Of a stretch of DNA of 64,000 nucleotides, positions 50,857-62,873 are shown in pieces. This DNA comes from Providencia sp. R33. Lineage in GTDB: Bacteria > Pseudomonadota > Gammaproteobacteria > Enterobacterales > Enterobacteriaceae. Under the pieces are notes generated by a model. That model made no database searches and was not told the DNA's origin. It was given only the letters and a program-made list of their open reading frames with translations. Positions within the stretch are counted from its first letter, which is position 1. Every line of letters starts with the position of its first letter. The position numbers were made by a program, and so were the translations under genes. Location: assembly GCF_019343475.1 (NCBI RefSeq), contig NZ_CP072453.1:2418001-2482000 (forward strand), read 5' to 3'.

Positions 50857-50887
50857 GCCCTATTATTTGTCATATCAATAATAGGGC
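50857..50887. terminator. Hairpin between aarA and the TSUP carrier gene
   Basis: Perfect 11-bp stem GCCCTATTATT pairing with AATAATAGGGC around a 9-nt loop, between convergent genes. No T run on either side. Confidence 0.65.
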
Positions 50888-50894
50888 TACCTAT

Positions 50895-51677
50895 TTAAAA
50901 AGAAAATAAATTCAGTGTCATCATAACCGCACTACAGGTGATCAGTAACAGGGTAATGTATTGAAATGTGCGCTCAGACAGGTGGATCAGTAAATATTTT
51001 GCCACTGGCATCACAATCAATGCCCCTGCACACAAAATAAGTGCCAGTTTTAAGTCAGTATACCCTTCCTGCGCATAAGCTAAGGCAGATGACCCCGACA
51101 ATACCGTTGTGACAAAAATCGATGTCCCTATAGCCTGCTTAATATTCAATTGCATATAACGCAACAACATAGGCAAGACCACCACACCACCACCAACCCC
51201 CGTTGCCCCGAGAACAATTCCCGCTAACACTGCGGGGAGAGCCATGGATTTCAATTGGGAAGTTTGCGCCACGGTAATTTTTGCTGACGCGGCGAAAAAC
51301 ATTCTCTGTACAAATAAATAAAGGGAAAAAATAATTGCAGCTGCAACGAGAAGGTTAATCCCCCATTCAACTTGTTTTTCATACCCCTCAAGGCTACCCA
51401 GCCATGTCACCAACAAACTGGCTAAAAACGTACTTGGCAACATAATTGCTAAAACAATCATGGCCCCTTTGAATGGGATATTCCCGAGGCGAAAATGCAT
51501 ATATGAGGAAGAAACTTTCATCAACATCGATAAAAAGTTCGCCGTTGCCACCGCCGCCAATGCATTTAAGCCGAAAAAGTAGGTGAGTATTGGCAAGACA
51601 ATCACCCCGCCGCCAACACCCGTGGTGCTAATGATCAGCCCGATCACCGCACCGATGGCTAACTCCGTTAAAATCAT
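50895..51677 (-). CDS. TauE/SafE (TSUP) family anion carrier
   Basis: Inner-membrane protein of 260 residues with eight predicted helices and the duplicated TSUP motif: ISTTGVGGGVIVLPIL near residue 17 and GATGVGGGVVVLPMLL near residue 158. Family members export sulfite, sulfoacetate or other organic anions. Its start codon overlaps the murR stop (TAATG), so it is the last gene of the MurNAc operon. A link to MurNAc use (for instance lactate released by MurQ) is possible but unproven. Confidence 0.82.
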   Translation of the reverse strand: MILTELAIGAVIGLIISTTGVGGGVIVLPILTYFFGLNALAAVATANFLSMLMKVSSSYMHFRLGNIPFKGAMIVLAIMLPSTFLASLLVTWLGSLEGYEKQVEWGINLLVAAAIIFSLYLFVQRMFFAASAKITVAQTSQLKSMALPAVLAGIVLGATGVGGGVVVLPMLLRYMQLNIKQAIGTSIFVTTVLSGSSALAYAQEGYTDLKLALILCAGALIVMPVAKYLLIHLSERTFQYITLLLITCSAVMMTLNLFSF

Positions 51678-52522
51678 TAATTCTTGCCTTGTATCAGGGC
51701 TCGCCGCCCTTTTTGCAGTGCTGCATCGGCATCACTGTCTGCGAGAGTGAGGTATTTAAAAAACAGTGTATCGAACGTCACCATCTGCAAAACTTGTGGG
51801 GTAATGACACCAAGCTGCGTGTGCTGTTCATCATAAAAGTACGGTAAAGTGAAATCGGCCAGTTTTGTCGCATCATCTTGACCAAAACGGCATAAAGCCA
51901 CAGTAGAACAGCCTGCCTCTTTAGCGGAGCGCAGCATATTATTGATTTCTTGCGTGTTTCCACGCGCAGTCACCGCGATAGCAAAATCATCGGCGCTCAA
52001 GTTTGCAGAGTAGCTCAGTTGAACATGCAGGTCATAACTAAATAATGTGTGCTTATTTACTCGGATCAGTTTATGGAAAATATCACTCGCCACAATCGCT
52101 GAGGAGCCAATCCCAAACAACACAATACGTTTGGCATTGACCATACGCTTAGCGACATCGTCAACCATTGATGGCTCTAATAATTCAAGGGATTTTTCAA
52201 TCGCTGAAATAAACATTTGCCCCGTTTTTGCGATAATTTGAGAAGTATCATCGCTACGACTCAAATTACCATACAGGCTTTCTGCTTTATGTTGTTTCTC
52301 ATCAGAGAGGTAATCCACCTTAAATTCAGGATAGCCACGGTAACCCATTTGGCGTGAAAAGCGAATGACAGACGCGCTACTAACCCCTGCCGCTTGGGCT
52401 AATTCAGCGGCATTCATGGCAATTAAGCTTTCGCGATTATCAAGTAAAAATTTCGCGATCCGCTGTTCAGTGCCTTTACCTCTTGTCTGCAAGCTTTCCA
52501 GTTTTACCGTCAGTGTCGACAT
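51677..52522 (-). CDS. murR: MurR/RpiR family transcriptional regulator
   Basis: Regulator of 281 residues. The N-terminal HTH domain (about 1-77) contains ELAQAAGVSSASVIRFSRQM. The C-terminal SIS domain (about 120-260) binds a sugar phosphate, with VLFGIGSSAIVASDIFHKLI and AIAVTARGNTQEINNMLRSA. In E. coli MurR represses murQP and responds to MurNAc-6-P; here the gene is co-directional and downstream of murP rather than divergent. Candidate operators are the WGAAWT-N3-ATTTCA repeats upstream of murQ. Confidence 0.82.
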   Translation of the reverse strand: MSTLTVKLESLQTRGKGTEQRIAKFLLDNRESLIAMNAAELAQAAGVSSASVIRFSRQMGYRGYPEFKVDYLSDEKQHKAESLYGNLSRSDDTSQIIAKTGQMFISAIEKSLELLEPSMVDDVAKRMVNAKRIVLFGIGSSAIVASDIFHKLIRVNKHTLFSYDLHVQLSYSANLSADDFAIAVTARGNTQEINNMLRSAKEAGCSTVALCRFGQDDATKLADFTLPYFYDEQHTQLGVITPQVLQMVTFDTLFFKYLTLADSDADAALQKGRRALIQGKN

Positions 52523-52539
52523 GGCTATTCCTTATTTAA

Positions 52540-53901
52540 TTATTTTTCAGGATCGGTGAAGCCTATTATCATACTGGCAATGAATCCGACAATCCATGCG
52601 CCTGCAACGGCAATGAGGAAATCAAGGATTTGGCCATCACCCACTAATGGGATTAAAGATAACCCTGCAGTACCAAATGGGATGATGATCCCCACATGGA
52701 AGAACGCCATTAATGCCCCGCCCGCTGCGCCGCCAATACAACCCGCAATGAAAGGTTTACCCAGTGGCAATGACACGCCGAATAACAGTGGCTCGCCCAC
52801 ACCAAAGATCCCCACTGGTAATGCACCGACTAAGGTTTTTTTCAGGCGTTGGTTTTTGGTTTTTAAGAATACCCAGAAACAAGAACCCACTTGCCCCATG
52901 CCACCCATGGCTAAAATTGGGAATAAGTAATTTAAACCAAAGGTTTGTAAGATTTCTGCGTGAATTGGAATTAAGCCTTGGTGTAACCCTGTTAACAACA
53001 AGAACAGGAAGCTACCGCCTAAGATCCCGCCCGTTGCGACCGCACCGCCACCACTATTTAATAACGCAACGGAGACACCTTGCGCCAGAATTTGATTTAA
53101 ATAATGACCCGCTGGTTGGAAGACCGCGATTGCCACCATCGCCGAAACTAAAATAGTCACAAATGGGGTCACTATCAGGTCTAAGCTCTCTTTGATGATG
53201 CTTCTAAACCACACTTCAAATTTGGAGGAGAATACCACCACCATTAAGACCGCAAAAATACCGCCGCTGTTTGGTACTAATTTTGAACCAAATAAGGTGA
53301 TATCCGCTAACCCTGGCATTGATAACAAGCCCGCCATCACAGCACCAATCGACGTTGATGCCCCTAACTCTTTTGCGGTATTAACCCCAATCATAATCGA
53401 CAAGTAAGCAAATACCGCACTACCGATTAATTTTAATAATTTGAACAATTCAGGGAACTGATCGACCACTTCAGGTGCGACTAATCGAACAATATTAATC
53501 AGCCCCATAATTAGACCACAACCAATTAGAGCGGGAATGGTTGGTACGAAAATCGCGGCTAGTGTATTCAGCGTACGACGAATTGAGAAACCTTTTTTCT
53601 TTTCAGGTTCTGTATTTTCTGTACTTGCTGCGCCGCTGCCCTGCATGCGCTTATTCATCACAGAAAACACTTTTGCCGCGGTTCCCATGCCAACAATCAC
53701 TTGTTGTTGTTCTCCGTTAAAAATAACGCCTTTAACCCCTTCAATTTGTTTTAAGGCTTCGGCATCAAATTTTTCATTGTCCTTTAAGACTAAACGGATA
53801 CGAGTCATACAGTGGGTCAATGTTGCCACGTTCTCAAAGCCGCCCGCATATTTTTCTATTTCTCTGGCGAGTACTTCCAGATGTTCTATTTTATTAGCCA
53901 T
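52540..53901 (-). CDS. murP: PTS EIIBC component, MurNAc type
   Basis: Phosphotransferase permease of 453 residues that imports and phosphorylates its sugar. The EIIB domain (about 1-90) has its phosphorylated cysteine in ATLTHCMTRIRLVLKD (Cys31). The EIIC domain (about 105-450) has about ten membrane helices with GLHQGLIPIHAEIL and GVGEPLLFGVSLPLGKPF, which carry the sugar-binding His and Glu. There is no EIIA domain, as in MurP, which uses EIIA-Glc. The substrate is assigned from the adjacent murQ. Gap to murQ is 61 bases. Confidence 0.88.
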   Translation of the reverse strand: MANKIEHLEVLAREIEKYAGGFENVATLTHCMTRIRLVLKDNEKFDAEALKQIEGVKGVIFNGEQQQVIVGMGTAAKVFSVMNKRMQGSGAASTENTEPEKKKGFSIRRTLNTLAAIFVPTIPALIGCGLIMGLINIVRLVAPEVVDQFPELFKLLKLIGSAVFAYLSIMIGVNTAKELGASTSIGAVMAGLLSMPGLADITLFGSKLVPNSGGIFAVLMVVVFSSKFEVWFRSIIKESLDLIVTPFVTILVSAMVAIAVFQPAGHYLNQILAQGVSVALLNSGGGAVATGGILGGSFLFLLLTGLHQGLIPIHAEILQTFGLNYLFPILAMGGMGQVGSCFWVFLKTKNQRLKKTLVGALPVGIFGVGEPLLFGVSLPLGKPFIAGCIGGAAGGALMAFFHVGIIIPFGTAGLSLIPLVGDGQILDFLIAVAGAWIVGFIASMIIGFTDPEK

Positions 53902-53962
53902 ATCGTTCCCCTAATGTTGGCGCAGCTATTTTCATAACTTACCCGCATTTTTTTCCCATTTA

Positions 53963-54880
53963 TTAACGGCGAGTTTCTAACATGCTATCCAATGTAGTAT
54001 TTGGATGCTGTTGAACGAGTTCCGTTGCTTGCTGTGCATTAATTTGTAATTCAAACATCAAAATTGCGCGTCGTGGATGGTAGTCCACTTGCTCTAATAA
54101 CCGTGCTGCGGCTTCGGTATCAATACCGCAAACTTCACTGACAATACGCTCTGCTCGGCGTAATAACTTATAATTGCTTGCGACAACATCAACCATTAAA
54201 TTGGTATGAATACGCCCTAAACGCCCCATCACACAAGTGCTTAACATGCCTAAAATCATTTTTTGTGCGGTACCGCTTTTCATGCGTGTCGAGCCCGATA
54301 ACACTTCAGGCCCAACGTCAGGGGCGATGGCTAATTTCGCCACGTCACTAATTAACCCATGACCCCGCGTGGTGATCGCGACAGTTAACGCCCCGATTTC
54401 ATTGGCATACTCAATACCTGCAAGGGTAAAAGGTGTTCGCCCGCTTGCTGCAATACCGATAACCACATCTTTTGCAGTAAGTTGGCGTTTTTTGAGTTCA
54501 TCAATTGCTGCATCCGTTGAATCTTCAATATTTTCAACCGCTTTAAGCATGGCATCATGGCCACCCGCAATAATGGATTGGACTAATTCAGGGGAAGTAC
54601 CAAATGTTGGGGGGCACTCCGCACTGTCTAATACCGCCAGACGACCAGAGGTACCTGCACCAATATAAAATAACCGCCCACCTTGTTTCATGCACTCTGC
54701 AATTGCATCAACCGCCACCGCAATATTCGGCAGTACTTGTTGAATCGCCCCAGCAACAGTCGCATCCGCTTGGTTAATGGCGGAGACCATCGCTAACGTT
54801 TCCAACCGTGAAAACTGTAGCGTCTCTTGGTTGAATTCATTTTGTAGGCAGTCGCTCAGTGTATTTTCCGCTAGAGACAT
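53963..54880 (-). CDS. murQ: N-acetylmuramic acid 6-phosphate etherase
   Basis: Cleaves the lactyl ether of MurNAc-6-phosphate, giving GlcNAc-6-phosphate and D-lactate, for peptidoglycan recycling or growth on MurNAc. The 305 residues show the SIS fold with FYIGAGTSGRLAVLDSAECP, PTFGTSPELVQSIIAGG, IGIAASGRTPFTLAGI and VGPEVLSGSTRMKSGTAQK. First gene of murQ-murP-murR-TSUP. A CRP-like site and two putative operators lie upstream. Confidence 0.96.
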   Translation of the reverse strand: MSLAENTLSDCLQNEFNQETLQFSRLETLAMVSAINQADATVAGAIQQVLPNIAVAVDAIAECMKQGGRLFYIGAGTSGRLAVLDSAECPPTFGTSPELVQSIIAGGHDAMLKAVENIEDSTDAAIDELKKRQLTAKDVVIGIAASGRTPFTLAGIEYANEIGALTVAITTRGHGLISDVAKLAIAPDVGPEVLSGSTRMKSGTAQKMILGMLSTCVMGRLGRIHTNLMVDVVASNYKLLRRAERIVSEVCGIDTEAAARLLEQVDYHPRRAILMFELQINAQQATELVQQHPNTTLDSMLETRR

Positions 54881-54896
54881 TAAAACGCCCTCGAAT

Positions 54897-54996
54897 TGAA
54901 ATTATATTTCATTAAAAATTACTATATATGAATTTTAATTTCAAATTAAATCACAATAAATGAATAATTTCGTCAGCGAATATGATCGCTCTCACA
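54897..54996 (-). promoter_or_regulatory. murQ regulatory region: paired operators and CRP-like site
   Basis: TGAAATTATATTTCA (54897-54911) and TGAATTTTAATTTCA (54929-54943) are 15-bp dyads spaced 32 bp apart, about three helical turns. A CRP-like site lies at 54981-54996, read on the minus strand as TGTGAGAGCGATCATA. E. coli murQP is CRP-dependent, which fits. Assignment of the dyads to MurR is inferred. Confidence 0.55.
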
Positions 54997-55050
54997 GTTC
55001 ATTCAAGGAAAAAACAGGTATTTGCCGGCCATAAAAGACCGGCTATTAGA

Positions 55051-55743
55051 TTACTTCACGAATTTACAGGTACCAAAGGCTGATGGGATATGGAAATCCG
55101 GTTTCACGGAATCAGGTTTAACCCAGCTGATCCATTTGCGCACTTGTTTTTCTTCACCCGCGCTGAATTCACCACGTAAAATGGCACACATTAACGTTTG
55201 CTTGTCTTTGTCTTGCCATAGATTTAAACGCGTGAATTCATCCAAATCGATTTTCCCCGTTAATACATAACCATTTGGTGTCATTTTCCCCACTGTTTGC
55301 AACGTTTCCCAGTTCCAACTTGGGTCAACTTCACGGTAGTAGTTGGCTTTTGCATCAAATGTACGGCCTTTTGGGTCCATTTCTGCAGTGTAATAAGGTT
55401 TGAGCTCAGGACTGGTAGCAAAAAATAGCTCAACACGGTCAGAATCTAATACCGCTTGATCTTTATCTGCATTATCGCCTAGCTGAATATCTTTATCATC
55501 CGCGATAAATCGAAAATAAAGGGCATCATCACTCCAAAGTGCGCGGAAATCAGTTTTTGGTGGCGTTTCTTTTTCCCATGGATAAATAAAATCGGTTAAC
55601 ACTTCAGCTTGCTGCCATACCGCTTCGTTTTGTGCATCATTTAATGATTTTAATTTATCAGTATGATTAATTTGGTACTCTTTCGCTGCAACACTGGCTG
55701 TTATTAACATCGCGCTAGCGGCAAGTAATGTGGTCAGTTTCAT
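55051..55743 (-). CDS. periplasmic carbohydrate-binding family 9-like protein
   Basis: Secreted protein of 230 residues with a clear signal peptide (MKLTTLLAASAMLITASVAA, cleaved before KEYQ). The mature part resembles CBM9/DOMON-like beta-sandwich proteins: WQQAEVLTDFIYPWE, ALYFRFIADDKDIQLGD, DSDRVELFFA and NGYVLTGKIDLDEF. The family binds sugars or other ligands. It lies upstream of murQ in the same direction and shares operator-like dyads with it, so a role in muropeptide or amino-sugar capture is possible. Confidence 0.75.
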   Translation of the reverse strand: MKLTTLLAASAMLITASVAAKEYQINHTDKLKSLNDAQNEAVWQQAEVLTDFIYPWEKETPPKTDFRALWSDDALYFRFIADDKDIQLGDNADKDQAVLDSDRVELFFATSPELKPYYTAEMDPKGRTFDAKANYYREVDPSWNWETLQTVGKMTPNGYVLTGKIDLDEFTRLNLWQDKDKQTLMCAILRGEFSAGEEKQVRKWISWVKPDSVKPDFHIPSAFGTCKFVK

Positions 55744-57975
<2,232 letters not shown>

Positions 57976-57978
57976 AAA

Positions 57979-58638
57979 TTACAGGTGACGAACCGCACGT
58001 AAAAACTCTTGTCGTGTATTTTGACTCGACTTAAATAACCCACCTAACGATGTTGTAGTGGTAGCACTGGTCGCATCACGAATACCACGCGCTTTAACGC
58101 AATAATGCACCGCATCAATGGAAACAGCCACATTCGTAGTTCCAAGTAAGGTTTGCAGTGCGACTAAAATTTGCTGCGTCAAACGTTCCTGAACTTGCGG
58201 GCGCTGGGAAAAAAACTGCACAATACGGTTGATTTTCGATAACCCAATCACTTTATCTTTTGGGATATAAGCCACTATCGCTTTACCATCAATAGTGACA
58301 AAGTGGTGTTCGCAAGTGCTAGTTAGCGTGATATCACGCACCGTCACCATTTCATCCACTTTCATTTTATTTTCAATTAATGTGATTTTAGGGAAATTAG
58401 CATAATCTAGCCCTGAAAAGATCTCATCAACGTACATTTTTGCAATACGACGAGGCGTATCCGCGAGGCTATCATCTGTTAAATCAAGGTTGAGCAGCTT
58501 CATGATCTCTGTCATGTGCCCTTCAATCAGTTGCTTACGTTCATCGCCTGATTTTGGCTGAATACGCAAAGGGGTTTCTAGCCCTCTGGCTTCCAACGCA
58601 GCGTGAACTAATTCGGCCTCTTTACTGAGAGATGACAT
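57979..58638 (-). CDS. folE: GTP cyclohydrolase I
   Basis: First enzyme of tetrahydrofolate synthesis, GTP to dihydroneopterin triphosphate, 219 residues. Zinc and active-site segments are [20 protein letters not shown] (Cys-His-His) and [20 protein letters not shown] (Cys), with [20 protein letters not shown] between. The ATG at 58636-58638 follows GGAGGATCAC; the frame extends four codons further to a GTG that overlaps the ribosome-binding site and is not used. Confidence 0.96.
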   Translation of the reverse strand: MSSLSKEAELVHAALEARGLETPLRIQPKSGDERKQLIEGHMTEIMKLLNLDLTDDSLADTPRRIAKMYVDEIFSGLDYANFPKITLIENKMKVDEMVTVRDITLTSTCEHHFVTIDGKAIVAYIPKDKVIGLSKINRIVQFFSQRPQVQERLTQQILVALQTLLGTTNVAVSIDAVHYCVKARGIRDATSATTTTSLGGLFKSSQNTRQEFLRAVRHL

Positions 58639-58848
58639 GTGATCCTCCACAAATGGTGTGACTATTTTTATAAAAATGCAGGTGTGCGCCGTACTCTAAA
58701 ACAGCAGGTGCAGATAATCCAGCACAACCGCAACAACGGGTGTGAAATATTTGCATTCCCATCAACAATTTTACTCACTATGGTAAACCCATTGCTGCAA
58801 ATCGCCATTATTTATAAAACATGATCAGTTAAATATTTATTAACAAAG

Positions 58849-60015
58849 CTATTTGTTAGAGCGACGATAAACCAATCCACCCCCGACCACCAACGCGATA
58901 AGTGCGACGTACAATGCGGGTTCTAATTTTCCCGTTAAAGACGTAGAAATAAATGACAGCGTTGGCCCTACTAACTGACCGATAGCATAAAAGGTGGTCA
59001 GTAGCCCCGCCATAAAACGGTTATGATCAGGTGCTAATTCACGGCCAAGCTGCAACGCTAATTGCACTGTACACATAAACCCTACTCCGACTAATACCGC
59101 CGAGATAACTAGCCCATAAATACTGGGGATCACTTCTGCAAGCAATATCCCCATGCCTTGTAGCCATAAGCTAATTGCTAGCCGATTACACGTTGTAGAT
59201 AAATTTCGCAACAACATCGCTAATAAAATGCCAACTACCGCAGATGCACCAAAAACAGGCCAAACAAACTGAGCAAACAAGCTATCAGGGAAACGCTGCG
59301 CCGCCATTTGGGATAAAAAAGTGGCAGGCAAAATATACCCGAACCCCGCGAGCCCATAACACCAAACCAAACGTTTGATTTCAGGAGTTAACGTTAATTT
59401 TTTAATTTCCCCCGCAGGCCGTTGCCACTGCCCTGAACGGGGTAAATAGCGGCTGATGTACAGACTCAAAATCAACGCGAGCACACCATAAATTACCCAC
59501 GCTTCACTCGCGGTTAAATGCCATCGTTGGATCTCTACCGCTAGCATGCCGCTAACGAAAATCCCCGTTCCTGTTCCTGCAAACACCGCCACGCTAAGCG
59601 CAGGTCGATTAAGCCTCGCAAGGGTTTCATTGGCCCACGCCGCCACCAAAACCAACGCAATACCACTCGCCCAGCCAATCACAAAACGGGCAATACTGTG
59701 TAATATCGGGCCATTAAGCAGTGCACTGAGTAACGTAATAGCGACAGCACCCCATACACCCAACCACATACGTCTTTCGACATGTGAACGTGCTCGCATA
59801 GCGTCAAAAGAACCTAGCAGGTAACCAAGGTAGTTACATGCAGCCACAATACTGGCACTCGATAGCGTTAATTGGTGCTCTTCAATCATTAAAGGGACTT
59901 GAGGTGTTAAGGTAAATCGCCCAATCCCCATCACCACAATTAATGAAAGAAAACCAGTAAAAGCGACATGAAACGCGGTAGCACTACGGCTTGGTGAAGA
60001 TATAATTGTTTTCAT
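58849..60015 (-). CDS. YbfB/YjiJ family MFS transporter
   Basis: Inner-membrane MFS protein of 388 residues with 12 predicted helices. Diagnostic pieces are FLSLIVVMGIGRFTLTPQVP in helix 1, NYLGYLLGSFDAMRA in helix 2, FVIGWASGIALVLVAAWANE, and GFGYILPATFLSQMA in the second half. Substrate unknown. The ATG at 60013-60015 is preferred to a GTG five codons upstream, though neither has a strong ribosome-binding site. It is transcribed towards folE, with a 210-base gap. Confidence 0.82.
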   Translation of the reverse strand: MKTIISSPSRSATAFHVAFTGFLSLIVVMGIGRFTLTPQVPLMIEEHQLTLSSASIVAACNYLGYLLGSFDAMRARSHVERRMWLGVWGAVAITLLSALLNGPILHSIARFVIGWASGIALVLVAAWANETLARLNRPALSVAVFAGTGTGIFVSGMLAVEIQRWHLTASEAWVIYGVLALILSLYISRYLPRSGQWQRPAGEIKKLTLTPEIKRLVWCYGLAGFGYILPATFLSQMAAQRFPDSLFAQFVWPVFGASAVVGILLAMLLRNLSTTCNRLAISLWLQGMGILLAEVIPSIYGLVISAVLVGVGFMCTVQLALQLGRELAPDHNRFMAGLLTTFYAIGQLVGPTLSFISTSLTGKLEPALYVALIALVVGGGLVYRRSNK

Positions 60016-60251
60016 TGACACAATTTTCACTCAATACGTTCTAGAAACATTGTACCTAGAGTAGTTTACATTCTTACTATTTAACATTAATACAACAAAA
60101 ACAGCTTTATCGTTTTGTGCATTTATTTGTTATTCAAATCACTAATATCTGCCCAAAAGCTATCGGTAATCAATTTCTATTCGTTCACCCAACCCATGAT
60201 TTCTGCCATAATATGCATTACAAACACATTTTAGGCCTCAAGGCATCTCAC

Positions 60252-60270
60252 AATAATGAGGGTCATTATT
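60252..60270 (+). promoter_or_regulatory. Perfect dyad over the moeA ribosome-binding site
   Basis: AATAATGAGGGTCATTATT ends one base before the moeA ATG. It is an 8-bp inverted repeat whose 3-nt loop is the GGG of the ribosome-binding site. It matches 14 of 19 positions of the Fur consensus, so it could be either a translational hairpin or a repressor site. Confidence 0.5.
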
Positions 60271-60271
60271 T

Positions 60272-61513
60272 ATGGATCAGTGTCATACTAACGATTTGAT
60301 TTCTTTAGATCTTGCATTGGAAAAATTACTTTCTCAAACCAAAACCGTGACAAGTACAGAAATCATTCCACTGACTTTATCAGCGCAGCGGATCATTGCC
60401 ACTGACCTTATTTCCCCTATCAATGTCCCTCCCTTTGATAATTCGGCAATGGATGGATATGGCTTGCGTTTTGCGGATTGGGATGGAAAAACCCCGATGC
60501 CAGTTGCAGGCAGGTCGTTCGCAGGTAACCCGATGGAAGGTGAACTGAAAGCAGGTTGCTGTGTGCGTATTATGACTGGTGCACCTATTCCTCAAGGTGT
60601 TGATACGGTAGTGATGCAAGAATCAACTGAACAAACAGATGACGGCATCCTATTCACTCAACCAATTAAAAAAGGCAGCAACGTCCGTAAAGCTGGCGAA
60701 GATATTGCCCAAGGTAGTTCGGTTTTCCCTGCCGGAACTTTACTCACAACCGCCCAATTGCCATTAATCGCCTCACTCGGTATTGCTGATGTGACGGTCT
60801 ATCGTCGCTTAAAAGTGGCCGTGTTCTCTACTGGTGATGAGCTACAAGCTGTAGGCCAACCACTTAGTGACGGGCAAATCTATGATACCAACCGCTTTAC
60901 TGTTCGCTTAATGTTAGAAAAGCTCAATTGTGAAGTGTTAGATTTAGGTGTGATCCCTGACTCCCCTGAAAAACTAAAACAAACCTTTATTGAAGCGGAT
61001 CAACACGCGGATTTAGTGATAAGCAGCGGTGGTGTTTCTGTCGGTGAAGCCGACTACACCAAGCAAATCCTTGACGAGTTAGGTACCATTGGTTTTTGGA
61101 AATTAGCCATCAAACCGGGCAAACCATTTGCCTTCGGTAAACTCAGTCATTCTTGGTTTTGCGGATTACCAGGAAACCCCGTTTCAGCCGCATTAACTTT
61201 CTATCAGCTAGTTCAGCCGTTGATCGCTCGCCTTGCAGGCAACAGCCAATGGCGTGCACCACTTCGTTTCAAAGTGCCAGTCAGCACCCCATTGAAAAAA
61301 ACACCGGGTCGCCTGGATTTTCAACGCGGTATTTTAAGTGCCAATGAGCAAGGCCAGCTGCAAGTTGCTACCACAGGCCATCAAGGCTCACACGTATTTA
61401 GCTCTTTTAGCTTAGCGAACTGCTTTATTGTGCTGGAAAGAGAACGTGGCCGTGTTGAAGCAGGCGAAACAGTTGAAGTTGAAATGTTTAACTACTTATT
61501 AAAAAGTGAATAA
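60272..61513 (+). CDS. moeA: molybdopterin molybdenumtransferase
   Basis: Inserts molybdenum into adenylylated molybdopterin, the last step of Moco synthesis; 413 residues. Signatures are [17 protein letters not shown], the [17 protein letters not shown] segment, the catalytic domain [40 protein letters not shown] and [18 protein letters not shown]. The C-terminal beta domain ends near [15 protein letters not shown]. moeB follows after 5 bases, an operon as in E. coli. Confidence 0.97.
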   Translation: MDQCHTNDLISLDLALEKLLSQTKTVTSTEIIPLTLSAQRIIATDLISPINVPPFDNSAMDGYGLRFADWDGKTPMPVAGRSFAGNPMEGELKAGCCVRIMTGAPIPQGVDTVVMQESTEQTDDGILFTQPIKKGSNVRKAGEDIAQGSSVFPAGTLLTTAQLPLIASLGIADVTVYRRLKVAVFSTGDELQAVGQPLSDGQIYDTNRFTVRLMLEKLNCEVLDLGVIPDSPEKLKQTFIEADQHADLVISSGGVSVGEADYTKQILDELGTIGFWKLAIKPGKPFAFGKLSHSWFCGLPGNPVSAALTFYQLVQPLIARLAGNSQWRAPLRFKVPVSTPLKKTPGRLDFQRGILSANEQGQLQVATTGHQGSHVFSSFSLANCFIVLERERGRVEAGETVEVEMFNYLLKSE

Positions 61514-61518
61514 TTACC

Positions 61519-62265
61519 GTGCAAGAACTTAGCGATAACGAAATGCTCCGTTATAACCGCCAGATAATTCTTCGCGGCTTTGATTTTGACGGGCAAGAAA
61601 AACTCAAAGCGGGAAAAGTGCTGGTCATTGGCTTAGGCGGCTTAGGTTGTGCCGCAACTCAATATCTTGCGGCGGCGGGTGTTGGCCATTTAACGCTAGT
61701 TGATTTTGACACCGTATCGCTTTCTAACTTACAACGGCAGATTTTGCACCGGGATGCCACAATTGGCGAACCCAAAGTTGATTCTGCAAAGTCGCAACTT
61801 TGTGCGATTAACCCCCACATTCATATTGATGTGGTTAATGCGCAGCTTGAAGATGCGCAGCTGAGTGAGTTAATTACTCGCCATGATGTCATCTTAGATT
61901 GCACCGATAATGTCGCTATTCGTGAGCAACTTAACCGTTTGTGCTTGGCTCAGAAAAAACCGTTAGTCTCTGGCGCTGCAATACGAATGGAAGGCCAACT
62001 GTCTGTTTTTACTTATGAAGATGGCACCCCCTGTTATCACTGTTTAAGCCGCTTATTTGGTGAAAATAGCTTAACCTGTGTTGAGGCGGGTGTGATGTCT
62101 CCACTCGTTGGAACTATCGGCACATTAGAGGCGATGGAAACCATTAAACTACTCGCCAATTATGGCAAAGTGAATTCAGGCAAAGTGTTACTGTTTGACG
62201 CAATGACAATGGATTTTCGCCAGTTTAAACTGAGTAAAGACCCACACTGTGAAGTCTGCCGATAA
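61519..62265 (+). CDS. moeB: molybdopterin-synthase adenylyltransferase
   Basis: Adenylates the C-terminal glycine of MoaD, an E1-like step in molybdopterin synthesis; 248 residues. Features are RYNRQIILRGFDFDGQEKLK, the nucleotide loop VLVIGLGGLGCAATQYLAAA, DTVSLSNLQRQILH and a zinc site with two CxxC-type pairs (CYHC near residue 172 and CEVC at the C-terminus). The start is a GTG giving VQELSDNEMLRYNRQ. It is coupled to moeA. Confidence 0.96.
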   Translation: MQELSDNEMLRYNRQIILRGFDFDGQEKLKAGKVLVIGLGGLGCAATQYLAAAGVGHLTLVDFDTVSLSNLQRQILHRDATIGEPKVDSAKSQLCAINPHIHIDVVNAQLEDAQLSELITRHDVILDCTDNVAIREQLNRLCLAQKKPLVSGAAIRMEGQLSVFTYEDGTPCYHCLSRLFGENSLTCVEAGVMSPLVGTIGTLEAMETIKLLANYGKVNSGKVLLFDAMTMDFRQFKLSKDPHCEVCR

Positions 62266-62284
62266 AGCTAATTATTGCTCAACT

Positions 62285-62308
62285 AGGCGAAATTATTTTC
62301 GCCTTTTT
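62285..62308 (+). terminator. Rho-independent terminator of moeAB
   Basis: Stem AGGCGAAA pairing with TTTCGCCT around a TTAT loop, followed by TTT, 19 bases after the moeB stop codon. Confidence 0.88.
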
Positions 62309-62454
62309 AATCTCTTCTCAGATGCAAAATTAAGATTATTCCGAAAAAATAATTTAATTGCCCTTTGAGCTTATACTATCTCTCTTTTGTGGTGCCTGTA
62401 CGTATAAACATCACCACGTTTTATTATTTTGATAATGCTACTGAGAGTATGAAT

Positions 62455-62790
62455 ATGCAATTCCCTCCTTGCCCGAAATGTCAGTCTGAATACACCTATA
62501 CTGATAACGATATGTATATTTGCCCTGAATGTGCGCACGAATGGAATGACGCAGAACCTGTGGCAGAGATTGATGAACTGATTGTTAAAGATGCCAACGG
62601 CAATTTGTTAGCAGATGGCGATACCGTCACTGTAATCAAAGACCTGAAAGTGAAAGGCAGCTCGACCATGCTCAAAATCGGTACACGCGTGAAAGGCATT
62701 CGCTTAGTCGAAGGTGACCACAATATCGATTGTAAAATTGATGGTTTTGGTCAAATGAAGCTGAAATCTGAGTTTGTAAAAAAGAACTAG
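62455..62790 (+). CDS. yjdM: zinc-ribbon protein YjdM (PhnA family)
   Basis: Small cytoplasmic protein of 111 residues. An N-terminal zinc ribbon ([20 protein letters not shown], with the second CxxC in ICPEC) is followed by a beta-rich PhnA domain with [34 protein letters not shown] and the C-terminus [16 protein letters not shown], nearly identical to E. coli YjdM. The ATG at 62455 was chosen because it gives the E. coli length and places GAGAG 7 bases upstream; the ATG at 62449 and the longer frame from 62365 are less likely. Despite the older name phnA it is not a proven phosphonate hydrolase. Confidence 0.93.
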   Translation: MQFPPCPKCQSEYTYTDNDMYICPECAHEWNDAEPVAEIDELIVKDANGNLLADGDTVTVIKDLKVKGSSTMLKIGTRVKGIRLVEGDHNIDCKIDGFGQMKLKSEFVKKN

Positions 62791-62820
62791 GTCACCCCAG
62801 TTACTCGTTTTGACAAACAA

Positions 62821-62853
62821 AAAACCCCAGTCACATTACGTCACTGGGGTTTT
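62821..62853. terminator. Bidirectional terminator between yjdM and ybiT
   Basis: Stem AAAACCCCAGT pairing with ACTGGGGTTTT around an 11-nt loop, with A and T runs on the two sides. It serves both convergent genes. Confidence 0.9.
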
Positions 62854-62873
62854 ATTTTTAGATAAAGCAAGGT

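Noticed and set aside
62365..62454. Longer yjdM frame starting at 62365
   Set aside because: The extra 30 residues are absent from the family and the frame lacks a ribosome-binding site; the ATG at 62455 gives the usual 111 residues.
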